From NCBI GenBank assembly GCA_011682695.1, contig JAACED010000004.1, positions 1 through 60,241 on the forward strand: a stretch of DNA of 60,241 nt, given 5' to 3'. The DNA comes from Gammaproteobacteria bacterium (lineage in GTDB: Bacteria; Actinomycetota; Acidimicrobiia; Spongiisociales; UBA4744). The notes below the pieces were generated by a model. That model was not told the DNA's origin, did not search any database, and worked only from the letters and a program-made list of their open reading frames with translations. A program made the position numbers and the translations under genes. Shown here piece by piece: positions 7,809-16,371 of this stretch. The stretch's first letter is position 1. Every line of letters starts with the position of its first letter.

Positions 7809-9175
7809 CTGCCGTGCTGGCCTTCTCGCCGGGAGAACGGTTCGGGATCGAACAAGTCGCTCGGCAGTTTGATACCCATGTCCTGCAGGTGCCCGGAGAA
7901 CGACGGTCGAATGCCTGTCGCTTTGAGACGTCCCAGGTAGCGTCCTTTCTCGTCGACGCCCATCCCGAAGTCGAACAGAAACAGATCCTGGAGGGTGATG
8001 ATGTCACCCTCCATGCCTTCCACCTCGGTGATGTGGGTGATGCGCCGGGTTCCGTCTCTGAGACGTGCCTGGTGCACGATCAAGTTGACCGCCGAAGCAA
8101 CCTGTTCCCGGATGGCTCGCACGGGAAGGTCGAAGCCGGCCATCAGCACCATGGTTTCGATACGGGACAGGGTGTCTCTCGGAGAGTTGGAGTGGATGGT
8201 CGTCAGCGACCCGTCATGGCCCGTGTTCATGGCCTGGAGCATGTCAAGGGCCTCTCCTCCGCGGGCCTCACCGACAACGATACGATCCGGACGCATACGC
8301 AGACAGTTGCGCACCAGGTCGCGAATCACGATCTGGCCCTTGCCTTCGAGGTTTGCCGGACGGGACTCGAGACTGAGCACGTGTTCCTGACGGAGTTGAA
8401 GTTCTGCTGCATCTTCGATGGTGACGATGCGTTCGTTCATCGGCAGGTACCCGGACAATACGTTGAGCGTTGTCGTCTTCCCGGAACCGGTACCGCCACT
8501 GATGATGATGTTGAGACGCCCCTTGACGCACGCCTCGATGAAACGAGCGACACGTTCGGTCATCGTTCCAAAGTTGATGAGGTCCGCTTCCGTGTACGGG
8601 TCGACGGCGAACTTCCGGATCGTCAGAAAAGGCCCACCGATCGCCAGAGGGTGGATAACTGCGTTGACGCGGGAACCATCGGGCAGCCTTGCGTCGACCA
8701 GCGGAGTAGCCTCGTCGATCCGGCGCCCGACGTCACCGACGATCTTGTCGATGATCCGCCGCAGGTGAACCTCGTCGACGAAGCGAACGTCGGTCTTTTC
8801 GAGCTTGCCGTGACGTTCGGTGAACACCTGGAATGGGCCGTTCACCATGATCTCGGTGACCTCCGGGTCGTTCAACAACGGGTCGATCGGACCGTACCCA
8901 AGGACATCGTTCGTGATCTCGTTGAGTAGCTGGGTCTTCTCGGCGCGGGAAAGCCCGACGCTGTCTTCCTGACCGAAGGCCCATTCGAGCATCTCGGTGA
9001 CACGGAGCCTCAGTTCGGCGTCGCTCATCTGCCGGTCGTAGAGCGTGGGCCCCAATTCCTCGACGACCTTGAAGTGCAAGCGGCCTCGCAGTTCGCGGAA
9101 CATCGACTCGCGCTTGGCGTCGTATCCCACATCTGAGATCTTCGCCGCTGCGACTCGTTCGGACAGTGATGCCAT
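7805..9175 (-). CDS. cpaF: Tad/Flp pilus assembly ATPase
   Basis: Secretion-type hexameric ATPase (TadA/CpaF, type II/IV secretion family) that powers Flp pilus assembly at the cytosolic face. The 456-residue protein has an N-terminal domain with the CpaF hallmark DPEVTEIMVNGP (103-114), Walker A GGTGSGKT (227-234), an Asp box (MNERIVTIEDAAEL), Walker B in RMRPDRIVVGEARGGEALDML, and His box GHDGSLTTIHSNSP. All motifs are intact. It overlaps the vWA-tadB start by 4 nt and follows cpaE after 59 nt. Confidence 0.95.
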   Translation of the reverse strand: MASLSERVAAAKISDVGYDAKRESMFRELRGRLHFKVVEELGPTLYDRQMSDAELRLRVTEMLEWAFGQEDSVGLSRAEKTQLLNEITNDVLGYGPIDPLLNDPEVTEIMVNGPFQVFTERHGKLEKTDVRFVDEVHLRRIIDKIVGDVGRRIDEATPLVDARLPDGSRVNAVIHPLAIGGPFLTIRKFAVDPYTEADLINFGTMTERVARFIEACVKGRLNIIISGGTGSGKTTTLNVLSGYLPMNERIVTIEDAAELQLRQEHVLSLESRPANLEGKGQIVIRDLVRNCLRMRPDRIVVGEARGGEALDMLQAMNTGHDGSLTTIHSNSPRDTLSRIETMVLMAGFDLPVRAIREQVASAVNLIVHQARLRDGTRRITHITEVEGMEGDIITLQDLFLFDFGMGVDEKGRYLGRLKATGIRPSFSGHLQDMGIKLPSDLFDPEPFSRREGQHGR

Positions 9176-9234
9176 GATGCTCGCTTTCCCCTTTACCGGC
9201 GTCTCCGGGGTCCGCCGCCAAATCTATCAGTTCT

Positions 9235-10440
9235 CTAGGACATCCATCGGCGCTTTCCGGAACGACCTGAACCAGTCTTTTCAGGTCCTGTCACCAGCCT
9301 AAGTACCGTTTCGAAACCCTTGGCAACCTTCGAACGGGGAGCGGACTCCACTACGGGCCTACCTTCGTTGACCGAAGCTGGAACCATCCCATCCGAAGGG
9401 ATCGCCGCAGAGATCTTCAGCTTCAGCGATTTCTCGATCTCCTTCTCATCCAGTCGCGCCCGAGCGTTGCTCCTGTTGAGCACGAGTTGGATCTTCGCGG
9501 ACGGGAACTTGAGGAGACGGAGCGTCTCGAGGGCGAGTTTGGCATTCTTGACACTAGGGAGATCCATGTCAACGACGAAAAGCACCTGATCGGAACGTTC
9601 GAGCAGCGACAGCAGCAACTCGTCGAGCAGCGATGCCGTGTCGATGACGATGTAGTCGAACATCGGACGGAGACGGGCGATGATCTCGGTCATCGCGGCG
9701 GTCGAGACCTCGTCGGCGAACGCCGGTTCGAGCGGCGCTGCCAGCACCCTCAGGCCAGACGGGTGCACGGTGAGAATCGATTCGAGCAGCGACTCGTCCA
9801 AATGTTCCAATTCGTGCGAGGCATTCACGATGGTCAGTTTCGGTTCGAGTTGTAGAACAAGGCAGACGTCGCCGAACTGGAGATCCGCGTCAACGATGCA
9901 GACTCGCGAAGGGTCATGGGTCTTTGCCAGGAGCATGGTCAGGTTGGTCGCCGTGACGGTCTTGCCGCTCCCACCTTTCGCCGACATCACCGTGATAACG
10001 TGGGCTTCTCTGCGCGGCCCGCCGAAGGGTTCGGCCGCCAGGACCCCGGATTGACGGCGCCGCCCGAGGCGCTCGGCCTCTCCCATCGCTTCGGCCATCT
10101 TCACTGCGTCGAGAGGAGCTTCGATCACGTCCACAAAGCCGGCGCGCATTGCCGCCCTCAACACTGTCGCGGTTACCGTACCGGCCACCACGACCACGGC
10201 CAGGCCTGCGTCCTCCTCGACGAGGAAGCTCGCATCCCTAATGCCAACTTCGGTCGCGAAGGTCGGTCCGAGCACAACGAGATCGATGTTGCTGTCGGCG
10301 ACCGCCCGCTGAGCATCCGCTATCGAGCCAACAGTCCCCACACCACCCTCGAACAGGCGCTTGGCATCGGTGAGGAAACCCTCATCGCCGTCGACAACGA
10401 GGATTCCCGTTCCGTCAAACGACCGCTTACCGTCCGACAC
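9235..10440 (-). CDS. cpaE: CpaE/TadZ-like pilus localisation ATPase
   Basis: A MinD/ParA-superfamily ATPase that places the Tad machine in the cell. The N-terminal part is an atypical receiver domain (ILVVDGDEG start) without an obvious phospho-acceptor. The C-terminal part has the deviant Walker A SAKGGSGKT (both lysines present, K155 and K160 from this start), DADLQFGD, and a Walker B segment FDYIVIDTASLLDE. I chose GTG 10440 because GAGGAG lies just upstream; a GTG at 10473 would add 11 residues but has no better signal. The start lies inside the end of cpaB (14-nt overlap), so the two are translationally coupled. Confidence 0.88.
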   Translation of the reverse strand: MSDGKRSFDGTGILVVDGDEGFLTDAKRLFEGGVGTVGSIADAQRAVADSNIDLVVLGPTFATEVGIRDASFLVEEDAGLAVVVVAGTVTATVLRAAMRAGFVDVIEAPLDAVKMAEAMGEAERLGRRRQSGVLAAEPFGGPRREAHVITVMSAKGGSGKTVTATNLTMLLAKTHDPSRVCIVDADLQFGDVCLVLQLEPKLTIVNASHELEHLDESLLESILTVHPSGLRVLAAPLEPAFADEVSTAAMTEIIARLRPMFDYIVIDTASLLDELLLSLLERSDQVLFVVDMDLPSVKNAKLALETLRLLKFPSAKIQLVLNRSNARARLDEKEIEKSLKLKISAAIPSDGMVPASVNEGRPVVESAPRSKVAKGFETVLRLVTGPEKTGSGRSGKRRWMS

Positions 10441-11296
10441 TTGGCTCCTCGAACAACGTTTCCCTGGTGACACCTTCGGTCGGGACCGGTACGAAGTCCG
10501 CGGGGACCAACGTCAGCCAGACACTGCCATTCTCAAACGTGAACACGAGTCGCTCGGCCTCTTCGGGCGTGACTTCCAGCGTCAGCAAACCCCGGGCTTG
10601 GTCAGCCGCTTGCTCGCCCTCGCCGGCGACGGTCGTGACCGTCACGTTCTTGTCGATATCCTTCTCGGGTCGGATTTCATTCCCGACGGCGAGCACTGGC
10701 ACTCCCTGCATGACGAAGCGCGTTATCAAACCGGCGTTCACCTGCTCCTCGATGGCTGCCAGTTCTTCAGAAGTGAGGGGGATACCAGAGTCGGCGCTCT
10801 GCTGCACGAAGTCTGAAATGGCCGACTGGAGTGTCACGATCACATTGATACGGTCACCCGGTTCGATGAAGCCGTTGAGGCCACGAACCGAGTCCACGGA
10901 TATCGTGATGGCCTGTCTGCCTTCCGGAATCCGCTCGGCGAGCGGCTTGATCTCCGCCGTCAAAGCAACCCACTGGTCGGTGGTGAGGATCTGGTGACCG
11001 GAGATGGGGCCGGCCGCGACCCGCCCTGTCAACACCTGCCTCAGCTCCTCGTCGGAACCGATGGCGTTGTCGGGCATGAACTGCGTCTCTTCTCGATCCT
11101 GGACGGCACGCTCTTGCGACAGCACCAACGAACCCTCGGTTCCTTCGGCGATCAGATCGATCGAACGGTAGACCGTCCGGTACTCGAGCTTCGCCTCGGC
11201 TTCCTTCTGGACGTTGCTCATGAATTGCCACAGCGCAAACGCGGCAACAGCAGCGAGCAGCAAGGCCACGATCAACACCAAGGTACGTCTACCCAT
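10427..11296 (-). CDS. cpaB: Flp pilus assembly protein CpaB/RcpC
   Basis: Single-pass membrane protein with a periplasm/wall-side SAF domain, known as an accessory factor of Tad pilus assembly. The 289-residue product has one N-terminal membrane helix (TLVLIVALLLAAVAAFALW) followed by a SAF-like region (VVAGPISGHQILT-type segment, then GRQAITISVDSVRGLNGFIEPGDR) and a C-terminal beta-rich part (GLLTLEVTPEEAERLVFTFENG). I chose ATG 11296 because AAGGAGA lies just upstream and the membrane helix then starts near residue 4. It is the first gene of the six-gene leftward Tad operon, so the promoter should lie in 11297-11494; I see no clear -35/-10 pair there. Confidence 0.88.
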   Translation of the reverse strand: MGRRTLVLIVALLLAAVAAFALWQFMSNVQKEAEAKLEYRTVYRSIDLIAEGTEGSLVLSQERAVQDREETQFMPDNAIGSDEELRQVLTGRVAAGPISGHQILTTDQWVALTAEIKPLAERIPEGRQAITISVDSVRGLNGFIEPGDRINVIVTLQSAISDFVQQSADSGIPLTSEELAAIEEQVNAGLITRFVMQGVPVLAVGNEIRPEKDIDKNVTVTTVAGEGEQAADQARGLLTLEVTPEEAERLVFTFENGSVWLTLVPADFVPVPTEGVTRETLFEEPSVGR

Positions 11297-11404
11297 CGAC
11301 TCTCCTTCGGTCCTTCCCCGGCTCGACGGAAGCGCCGGACACCACGATGCGATTCCCATTCCGGCGCGCACCGTCTAGGAGGCTACCGCCTTGCCCATGG
11401 TTTG

Positions 11405-11421
11405 CACGGCTTTGCCGTGCC
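11405..11421. other. Perfect 7-bp hairpin between rpsA and the Tad operon
   Basis: GCACGGC (11405-11411) and GCCGTGC (11415-11421) flank TTT. It lies 74 nt past the rpsA stop on the minus strand and 109 nt before the cpaB start. It has no T-run, so it may be a weak terminator or an mRNA end-stabilising hairpin. The rest of 11297-11494 shows nothing else that I recognise. Confidence 0.45.
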
Positions 11422-11494
11422 CTCCCAACCAGCGCCACAAGATTGGCACAGTCTGGCCTGGTGTCAAGAGTTGGTTGTCCAGTCATCTGGCCAG

Positions 11495-13105
11495 TCAGCG
11501 CCTGCCGATCCCCCGCTCCTTGAGCTCCTGGAGGATCGCCTCGAGCGACGCGTCGACATCGAACGTGCGCTCACGCTCCCGTTGCTCGGGTCGCTCACGC
11601 TCGAACTCGCGGACCCTCGGTGTCGGCCTACTGCGTTCCGGTCGCGGTTCTTCCTTGCGTTCCTTCCACTCAGGCAGAGCCTGTTTGATCGACAGGCTGA
11701 CCCGACGTCGTTCGGTGTCCATCTCGGTGACCTTTACCGACACCGCCTTGCCGATCGACAGTTCGAGTTCAGGCGACTCAACACGATGCATGGCGATCTC
11801 AGAGACGTGCACGAGACCTTCGACACCCTCGCCGACGGAGACAAAGGCACCGAAGGGGACGGTCTTGGTAACGACGCCATCTACGACGTCGCCCACCTCG
11901 TGCTCTCCGGAGAACTTCTCCCAGGGGTCATCTTGTGTCTGCTTCATCGAGAGCGAGATGCGCTCTCGACCGAGGTCTACCTCCAGCACCTTGACCGTCA
12001 CCTCGTCACCGACCTTGACTACTTCGGAAGGATGATTGACGTGCTGATAGGACAGCTCCGAGACGTGAACGAGGCCGTCCATACCGCCCAAGTCGACGAA
12101 CGCTCCGAAGTTGACAACCGACGAGACGACGCCGGTGCATGTCTCCCCGACCGCGAGATCGTCGAGGAACGCCTGGCGCTCTTCGGCCTGCTGCTCTTCG
12201 AGGAAGGCACGGCGGGACAAGACCACATTGTTCCGGTTGCGGTCCAGTTCGATCACCTTGGCCTCGATCTCCTGGCCGATGTACGGCTGGAGATCGCGCA
12301 CCCGGCGCAGTTCGACCAGCGAGGCGGGCAGGAATCCACGAAGCCCGATGTCGACGATGAGTCCCCCCTTGACGACTTCGATGACCGGCCCGGCGACGAT
12401 CCCACCTTCGGCGAAGATCCGCTGGATCTTGCCCCATGCGCGCTCATACTGTGCACGCTTCTTCGACAGGATCAGGCGTCCTTCGTCGTCCTCCTTGTCG
12501 AGGACGAGCGATTCGATCCGATCACCGATAGACACGATCTCGTTGGGATCGATGCCTCGGCGAATCGAGAGCTCGCGCAGCGGGATCAGTCCTTCGGACT
12601 TGTATCCCACATCCACGAGCACGCCGTCTTGATCGATACTCGCGACGGTGCCTTCCACGATGTCACCCTCGTCGAACTCGAGCACCGTCGCTTCGATGGC
12701 TGCCCCGAAGTCCAGATCGTCGGGGAGATCGCTGACGTCCTTGGCGACGATGGCAGGGCGCTCCGCAGGAATCACAAGTCTCTCCGGCTCTGCCTTGACC
12801 GGCACCTCAACCGGAGTCTCAACGGGCTCGGCTGCCGAGCTTTCCGTATCCGCTGGAGCCTCGACGGGCTCAGATGCCTCGGCTCCCCCCTCCGCCGGTG
12901 TTTCCGTCGTCTCGACGGTCGCAGGTTCGGCATCCGCCTCGGTTGCCGGTTCTTCGACGGCTGCCTCTTCAGGATCGGAGGGCGTCTCGACGATCTCGGT
13001 GGGGGGGTCGATCGGTTCGGATACGGTCTCCTCCGCCACTGGTGTGGCGGCGGCCTCGGTGATGGTCGGGTCCTGCGCGAACGCGGACTCGTGCTCGTTG
13101 GTCAT
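11495..13105 (-). CDS. rpsA: 30S ribosomal protein S1
   Basis: S1 binds mRNA and helps load it on the 30S subunit. The 536-residue protein has four S1 RNA-binding repeats, starting near residues 148 (GDIVEGTVASIDQDGVLVDV), 233, 320 (GETCTGVVSSVVNFGAFVDL) and 405 (GDVVDGVVTKTVPFGAFVSV), and a basic, Arg/Glu-rich tail (about 485-520). The first ~115 residues are an unusual acidic, Ala/Glu/Pro/Thr-rich, low-complexity extension without aromatic residues apart from one Phe. The ATG at 13105 is the furthest upstream; no internal start gives a more standard N-terminus, and the same reading frame stays open with even codon use. polA lies 97 nt upstream in the same direction. Confidence 0.95.
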   Translation of the reverse strand: MTNEHESAFAQDPTITEAAATPVAEETVSEPIDPPTEIVETPSDPEEAAVEEPATEADAEPATVETTETPAEGGAEASEPVEAPADTESSAAEPVETPVEVPVKAEPERLVIPAERPAIVAKDVSDLPDDLDFGAAIEATVLEFDEGDIVEGTVASIDQDGVLVDVGYKSEGLIPLRELSIRRGIDPNEIVSIGDRIESLVLDKEDDEGRLILSKKRAQYERAWGKIQRIFAEGGIVAGPVIEVVKGGLIVDIGLRGFLPASLVELRRVRDLQPYIGQEIEAKVIELDRNRNNVVLSRRAFLEEQQAEERQAFLDDLAVGETCTGVVSSVVNFGAFVDLGGMDGLVHVSELSYQHVNHPSEVVKVGDEVTVKVLEVDLGRERISLSMKQTQDDPWEKFSGEHEVGDVVDGVVTKTVPFGAFVSVGEGVEGLVHVSEIAMHRVESPELELSIGKAVSVKVTEMDTERRRVSLSIKQALPEWKERKEEPRPERSRPTPRVREFERERPEQRERERTFDVDASLEAILQELKERGIGRR

Positions 13106-13201
13106 GTGTGCTGTGTACTCCTCATGGAAAGGCTCCCCGGGGACTCCCGGAGGCGGCAGTAGGTTAGCACGGAATTCGGTCTCGTATCAGGTCCCGACGG
13201 G

Positions 13202-15811
13202 TCACATCTTGCATTCCGCCAGGTTGAACCCGGACGCGAGTTCGACTTTCAACGGAATCCGCAGCTGCGCGACGTCCTCCATGGTGCGCCGAAGGACGGT
13301 CGAAGCGCGTTCCCATTCGTCTGGCGGGGCTTCGACCACGAGTTCGTCATGGATCTGCAGCAAGAGGCGAGTCTGCGTTGGTCCGAGTGCCGCGTCGAGA
13401 TCGATCATCGCTTTCTTGATGATGTCGGCCGCCGAACCCTGCACCGGTGCGTTCAACGCCATCCTCTCCCCCATCTGCCGAATGCGATAGTTATCGCTCG
13501 AAAGTTCGGGAAGATACCGGCGGCGCCCGAACATGGTCTCCGTGTAGCCCCGGTTCCTCGCTTCCGATACGACCGAAGCGAGGTAGGCCTTCACCTGCGG
13601 GAACTGCGCGAAGTAGGTGTCGATGTGCTCTGCCGCCTCTTCACGGGTGATCTCGAGACGCTCGGCAAGCCCGTAGGCCTCCATACCGTAGAGCAGACCG
13701 AAGTTGATGGCCTTGGCACGCCGTCGCATCTCACTTGTGACGCTGGAAGGGTCAACGCCGAACACACGGGCTGCCGTAGCAGTGTGAATGTCGGCGCTCT
13801 CACCTTCGAACGCCTCGACGAGCCCGGGATCCCCGCTGAGATGGGCCAGGACACGAAGTTCGATCTGTGAATAGTCCGCAACGATGAACTTCCAGCCCTG
13901 TTCGGGAACGAATGCACGCCGGATCATGCGGCCGGTCTCCGAACGCACCGGGATGTTCTGGAGGTTGGGCCGATCAGACGACAGGCGGCCGGTCGCTGCG
14001 CCCATCTGATTGAACCGGGTGTGAATGCGTCCATCCTCTTCGATCAACGGCAGATACCCGTCCACATAGGTGGACCGCAGCTTCTCCAGTTCCCGATAGC
14101 GGAGCAGAAACGCGACAACCGGATGCGCGTCCGCGAGCTTCTTGAGGACCGACTGGTCGGTCGACGGTGCACCTTTCGGTGTCTTCTTCAACACCGGGAG
14201 ACCCAACTTGTCGAACAGCACTTCGCGAAGCTGTCCGGCCGAGTTGATATTGAACACAGTGCCGGCGGCGTCGTAGATATCGCTCTCGAGGCGTGCCAGG
14301 TCCGTCCTCAGGTCGGCACCGAGCTGCTCCAGGTACGTCCGATCCACCCCGATACCGGCCGCTTCCATCCGAGCGAGTACACCAACGAGCGGAAGCTCAA
14401 ACACCTCGAGGAGTTCTCGCTCTCGTCGGGCCTCGAGCTGCGGGCCGAGTGCCTCAGCCACCCTCGCAACGGCGATGACCCGCCGGCCTGCGGCTTCGAT
14501 GTCGGGCCCCCCACCGAAATCCAGGGTGCCTTGCTTCGCTGCATCAGGCGATTCGAGTTCAACTCCGAGAACCGTTTCGGCGATGTGTGCAAGCGAGTAG
14601 CTTCTCGACGCAGGGCTGATCAGGTATGCGGCAAGCGCACAGTCGAATGAAAGGCCTTCGAAGACGACTCCGCGTTCGAGTAGGGCCCTGATGAACGGTT
14701 TGGCGTTGTGCAGAATCTTCGGATGGTCCGGATCATGCAGCGCGGCGGCCATCGCTTCCAAGCGCTCAACGGGAATAAACACGGCCCCATCTGCGCCTTC
14801 TGCCACTGCCACCCCGGCGAGCGCATCTGCCTCCCACACCGGTTCGAGCACCAGGGGGGACGCGGCAATCACCTGGGATATCTCTTCGGGGTCGATCGTG
14901 GACCGAGTGTCGACATCCAGGATCTCGGGCGCAGGCTTGTCTTCATGCAACCCGGCAAGGCGTTCCCAGAGCACCTTGAACTCGAGACTTTCGAACAGCC
15001 GCTGCGCCCGGTCCTTGTCCCACACACGATCGGCGAGATCCTCAAGGTCGAAACTGATCGGTACTTCGCGCCGCAAACGCATCAGGCGCCGATTGAGGAA
15101 TACCTGGTCCCGGTGTGCTGCGAGATTCTCCCGGAGCTTTGGCGTCAGCTCTGCAAGATGCTCATAGACGGTCTCGAGATTCCCGTGAGCTCTGATCAAC
15201 CGAGCGGCCGTCTTCTCCCCCACTCCGGGCACGCCCGGCAGGTTGTCCGAAGGGTCCCCGCGAAGCGCCGCATAGTCGACGTAGGAGGAAGGGGGAATCC
15301 CGTAGCGAGCTTCCACCCATGCAGCATCTGCCATCACGATCTCGCTGATGCCGCGGCGTGTGTAGAGAACGGTCACGCGATCATCGATCAGCTGGAACGC
15401 GTCGCGATCTCCCGTGACCACGAGGACGCGCCAATCCGCTTCCTCGGCCCGAGCGGCGATCGTCGCGATGACGTCGTCTGCCTCGAATCCATCGGCCTCG
15501 ACCTGAGGAAACCCGAGGCTGTCGACTACCTCCCTGATGAGAGGTAGCTGGCGGCGAAACGTATCGGGGGCCTTGGCGCGTTGCGCCTTGTACGGCTCGT
15601 AGGCCTCCTTGCGAAAGGTCGGCACCGGTGTGTCCCAGGCGACGGCGACCGCGTCCGGATGGTGATCGGAAAGCAGCTTGAGGAGCATCGAGGTGAACCC
15701 ATACACCGAGTTGGTCGGCAGGCCGGACGACGTGGTCAGATCTTCTGGAAGCGCGTAGAAGGCCCGGTACGCCAGGCTGTGACCGTCGAGAAGCGCAAGT
15801 GTCCCCATCAC
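13202..15811 (-). CDS. polA: DNA polymerase I
   Basis: Fills gaps and removes RNA primers during replication and repair. The 869-residue protein has a 5'-3' exonuclease domain (LALLDGHSLAYRAFYA start, VTGDRDAFQLI, GVPGVGEKTAARLI), a degenerate 3'-5' exonuclease region in which I do not see the catalytic DxE motif, and an intact polymerase domain: motif A DYSQIELRVLAHLSGD, finger helix RRRAKAINFGLLYGM, and motif C QIHDELVVEAP. Loss of the proofreading motif is common in actinobacterial Pol I. Its ATG overlaps the stop of the preceding small gene by 4 nt. Confidence 0.96.
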   Translation of the reverse strand: MMGTLALLDGHSLAYRAFYALPEDLTTSSGLPTNSVYGFTSMLLKLLSDHHPDAVAVAWDTPVPTFRKEAYEPYKAQRAKAPDTFRRQLPLIREVVDSLGFPQVEADGFEADDVIATIAARAEEADWRVLVVTGDRDAFQLIDDRVTVLYTRRGISEIVMADAAWVEARYGIPPSSYVDYAALRGDPSDNLPGVPGVGEKTAARLIRAHGNLETVYEHLAELTPKLRENLAAHRDQVFLNRRLMRLRREVPISFDLEDLADRVWDKDRAQRLFESLEFKVLWERLAGLHEDKPAPEILDVDTRSTIDPEEISQVIAASPLVLEPVWEADALAGVAVAEGADGAVFIPVERLEAMAAALHDPDHPKILHNAKPFIRALLERGVVFEGLSFDCALAAYLISPASRSYSLAHIAETVLGVELESPDAAKQGTLDFGGGPDIEAAGRRVIAVARVAEALGPQLEARRERELLEVFELPLVGVLARMEAAGIGVDRTYLEQLGADLRTDLARLESDIYDAAGTVFNINSAGQLREVLFDKLGLPVLKKTPKGAPSTDQSVLKKLADAHPVVAFLLRYRELEKLRSTYVDGYLPLIEEDGRIHTRFNQMGAATGRLSSDRPNLQNIPVRSETGRMIRRAFVPEQGWKFIVADYSQIELRVLAHLSGDPGLVEAFEGESADIHTATAARVFGVDPSSVTSEMRRRAKAINFGLLYGMEAYGLAERLEITREEAAEHIDTYFAQFPQVKAYLASVVSEARNRGYTETMFGRRRYLPELSSDNYRIRQMGERMALNAPVQGSAADIIKKAMIDLDAALGPTQTRLLLQIHDELVVEAPPDEWERASTVLRRTMEDVAQLRIPLKVELASGFNLAECKM

Positions 15812-16089
15812 AAGTCCTCGAGCCGGCTCAGGAGCTTCGTCCGCTCCTCCTCCAGGTCGCTGCGTTTGCGTTGCAGCTCGTAAAGTGCACGTTCGAATCG
15901 CGGCACGTCCCCTTCAGTCTCTCTTACGAACGCGCGATCATCCGCGTCGCCGACTGCGGCATCCCGCCGAGCGTCGTCTGCGATGTGCCTGTGATATTCG
16001 AGTTCGTCGAAGACGAGTCTCTCATCTCGGAGAAGGCGTTCGATCTCGTCGTTGATGCGAAAGATCTTGCGCTCGATACGTCGTGTCAT
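15808..16089 (-). CDS. Small coiled-coil protein upstream of polA
   Basis: The 93-residue protein is almost entirely charged helix (MTRRIERKIFRINDEIERLLRDERLVFDEL, then a central acidic stretch, then ERALYELQRKRSDLEEERTKLLSRL), which predicts a coiled coil. I do not recognise the family. The open frame extends to 16224 but that region is the tRNA-Leu gene on the other strand, so I chose ATG 16089. ATG 16104 would add five residues. The stop overlaps the polA start by 4 nt (ATGA), so expression is coupled to polA. Confidence 0.7.
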   Translation of the reverse strand: MTRRIERKIFRINDEIERLLRDERLVFDELEYHRHIADDARRDAAVGDADDRAFVRETEGDVPRFERALYELQRKRSDLEEERTKLLSRLEDL

Positions 16090-16118
16090 GCCCGCACGTA
16101 CCATACTGTGCGCGGCAA

Positions 16119-16202
16119 GCCGGGATGGCGGAACGGTAGACGCGGCGGACTCAAAATCCGTTGTCCGATAAGGACGTGTGGGTTCGAATCCCACTCCCGG
16201 TA
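16119..16202 (+). tRNA. trnL: tRNA-Leu(CAA)
   Basis: The acceptor stem GCCGGGA pairs with TCCCGGT (one G-U pair at the end), with discriminator A at 16202. The D-arm TGGCGGAACGGTAGACGC is typical of tRNA-Leu. The anticodon stem GCGGA/TCCGT encloses loop CTCAAAA, giving anticodon CAA at 16152-16154. A long variable arm (type II) and the T-arm GTGGGTTCGAATCCCAC follow. CCA is not encoded. It is divergent from the small gene ending in polA. Positions 16203-16371 contain no gene that I can support. Confidence 0.95.
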
Positions 16203-16371
16203 CGAGGTTCGAGCCGTCCGCCAACGCCGGTTGGAAGTCGTGACGATCCGATAAAACCCGCAGCGCGGTACCTTGATCTCGACGGCGGGTGTCCGCACCC
16301 TGAACTGGTCCTCTTGCCGAATCCCCCCACTCCCCGGCCGGGACCGTTCTCTCACCGACGGGCGCCCGCCG

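Noticed and set aside
10994-13162. 722-residue plus-strand open frame
   Set aside because: It is antisense to rpsA and cpaB, spans their intergenic gap, and its translation is low-complexity without a recognisable domain. It results from high GC content on the opposite strand.
16090-16224. N-terminal extension of the small coiled-coil gene upstream of polA
   Set aside because: The extension is the reverse complement of tRNA-Leu(CAA), so a start at 16089 or 16104 is used instead.
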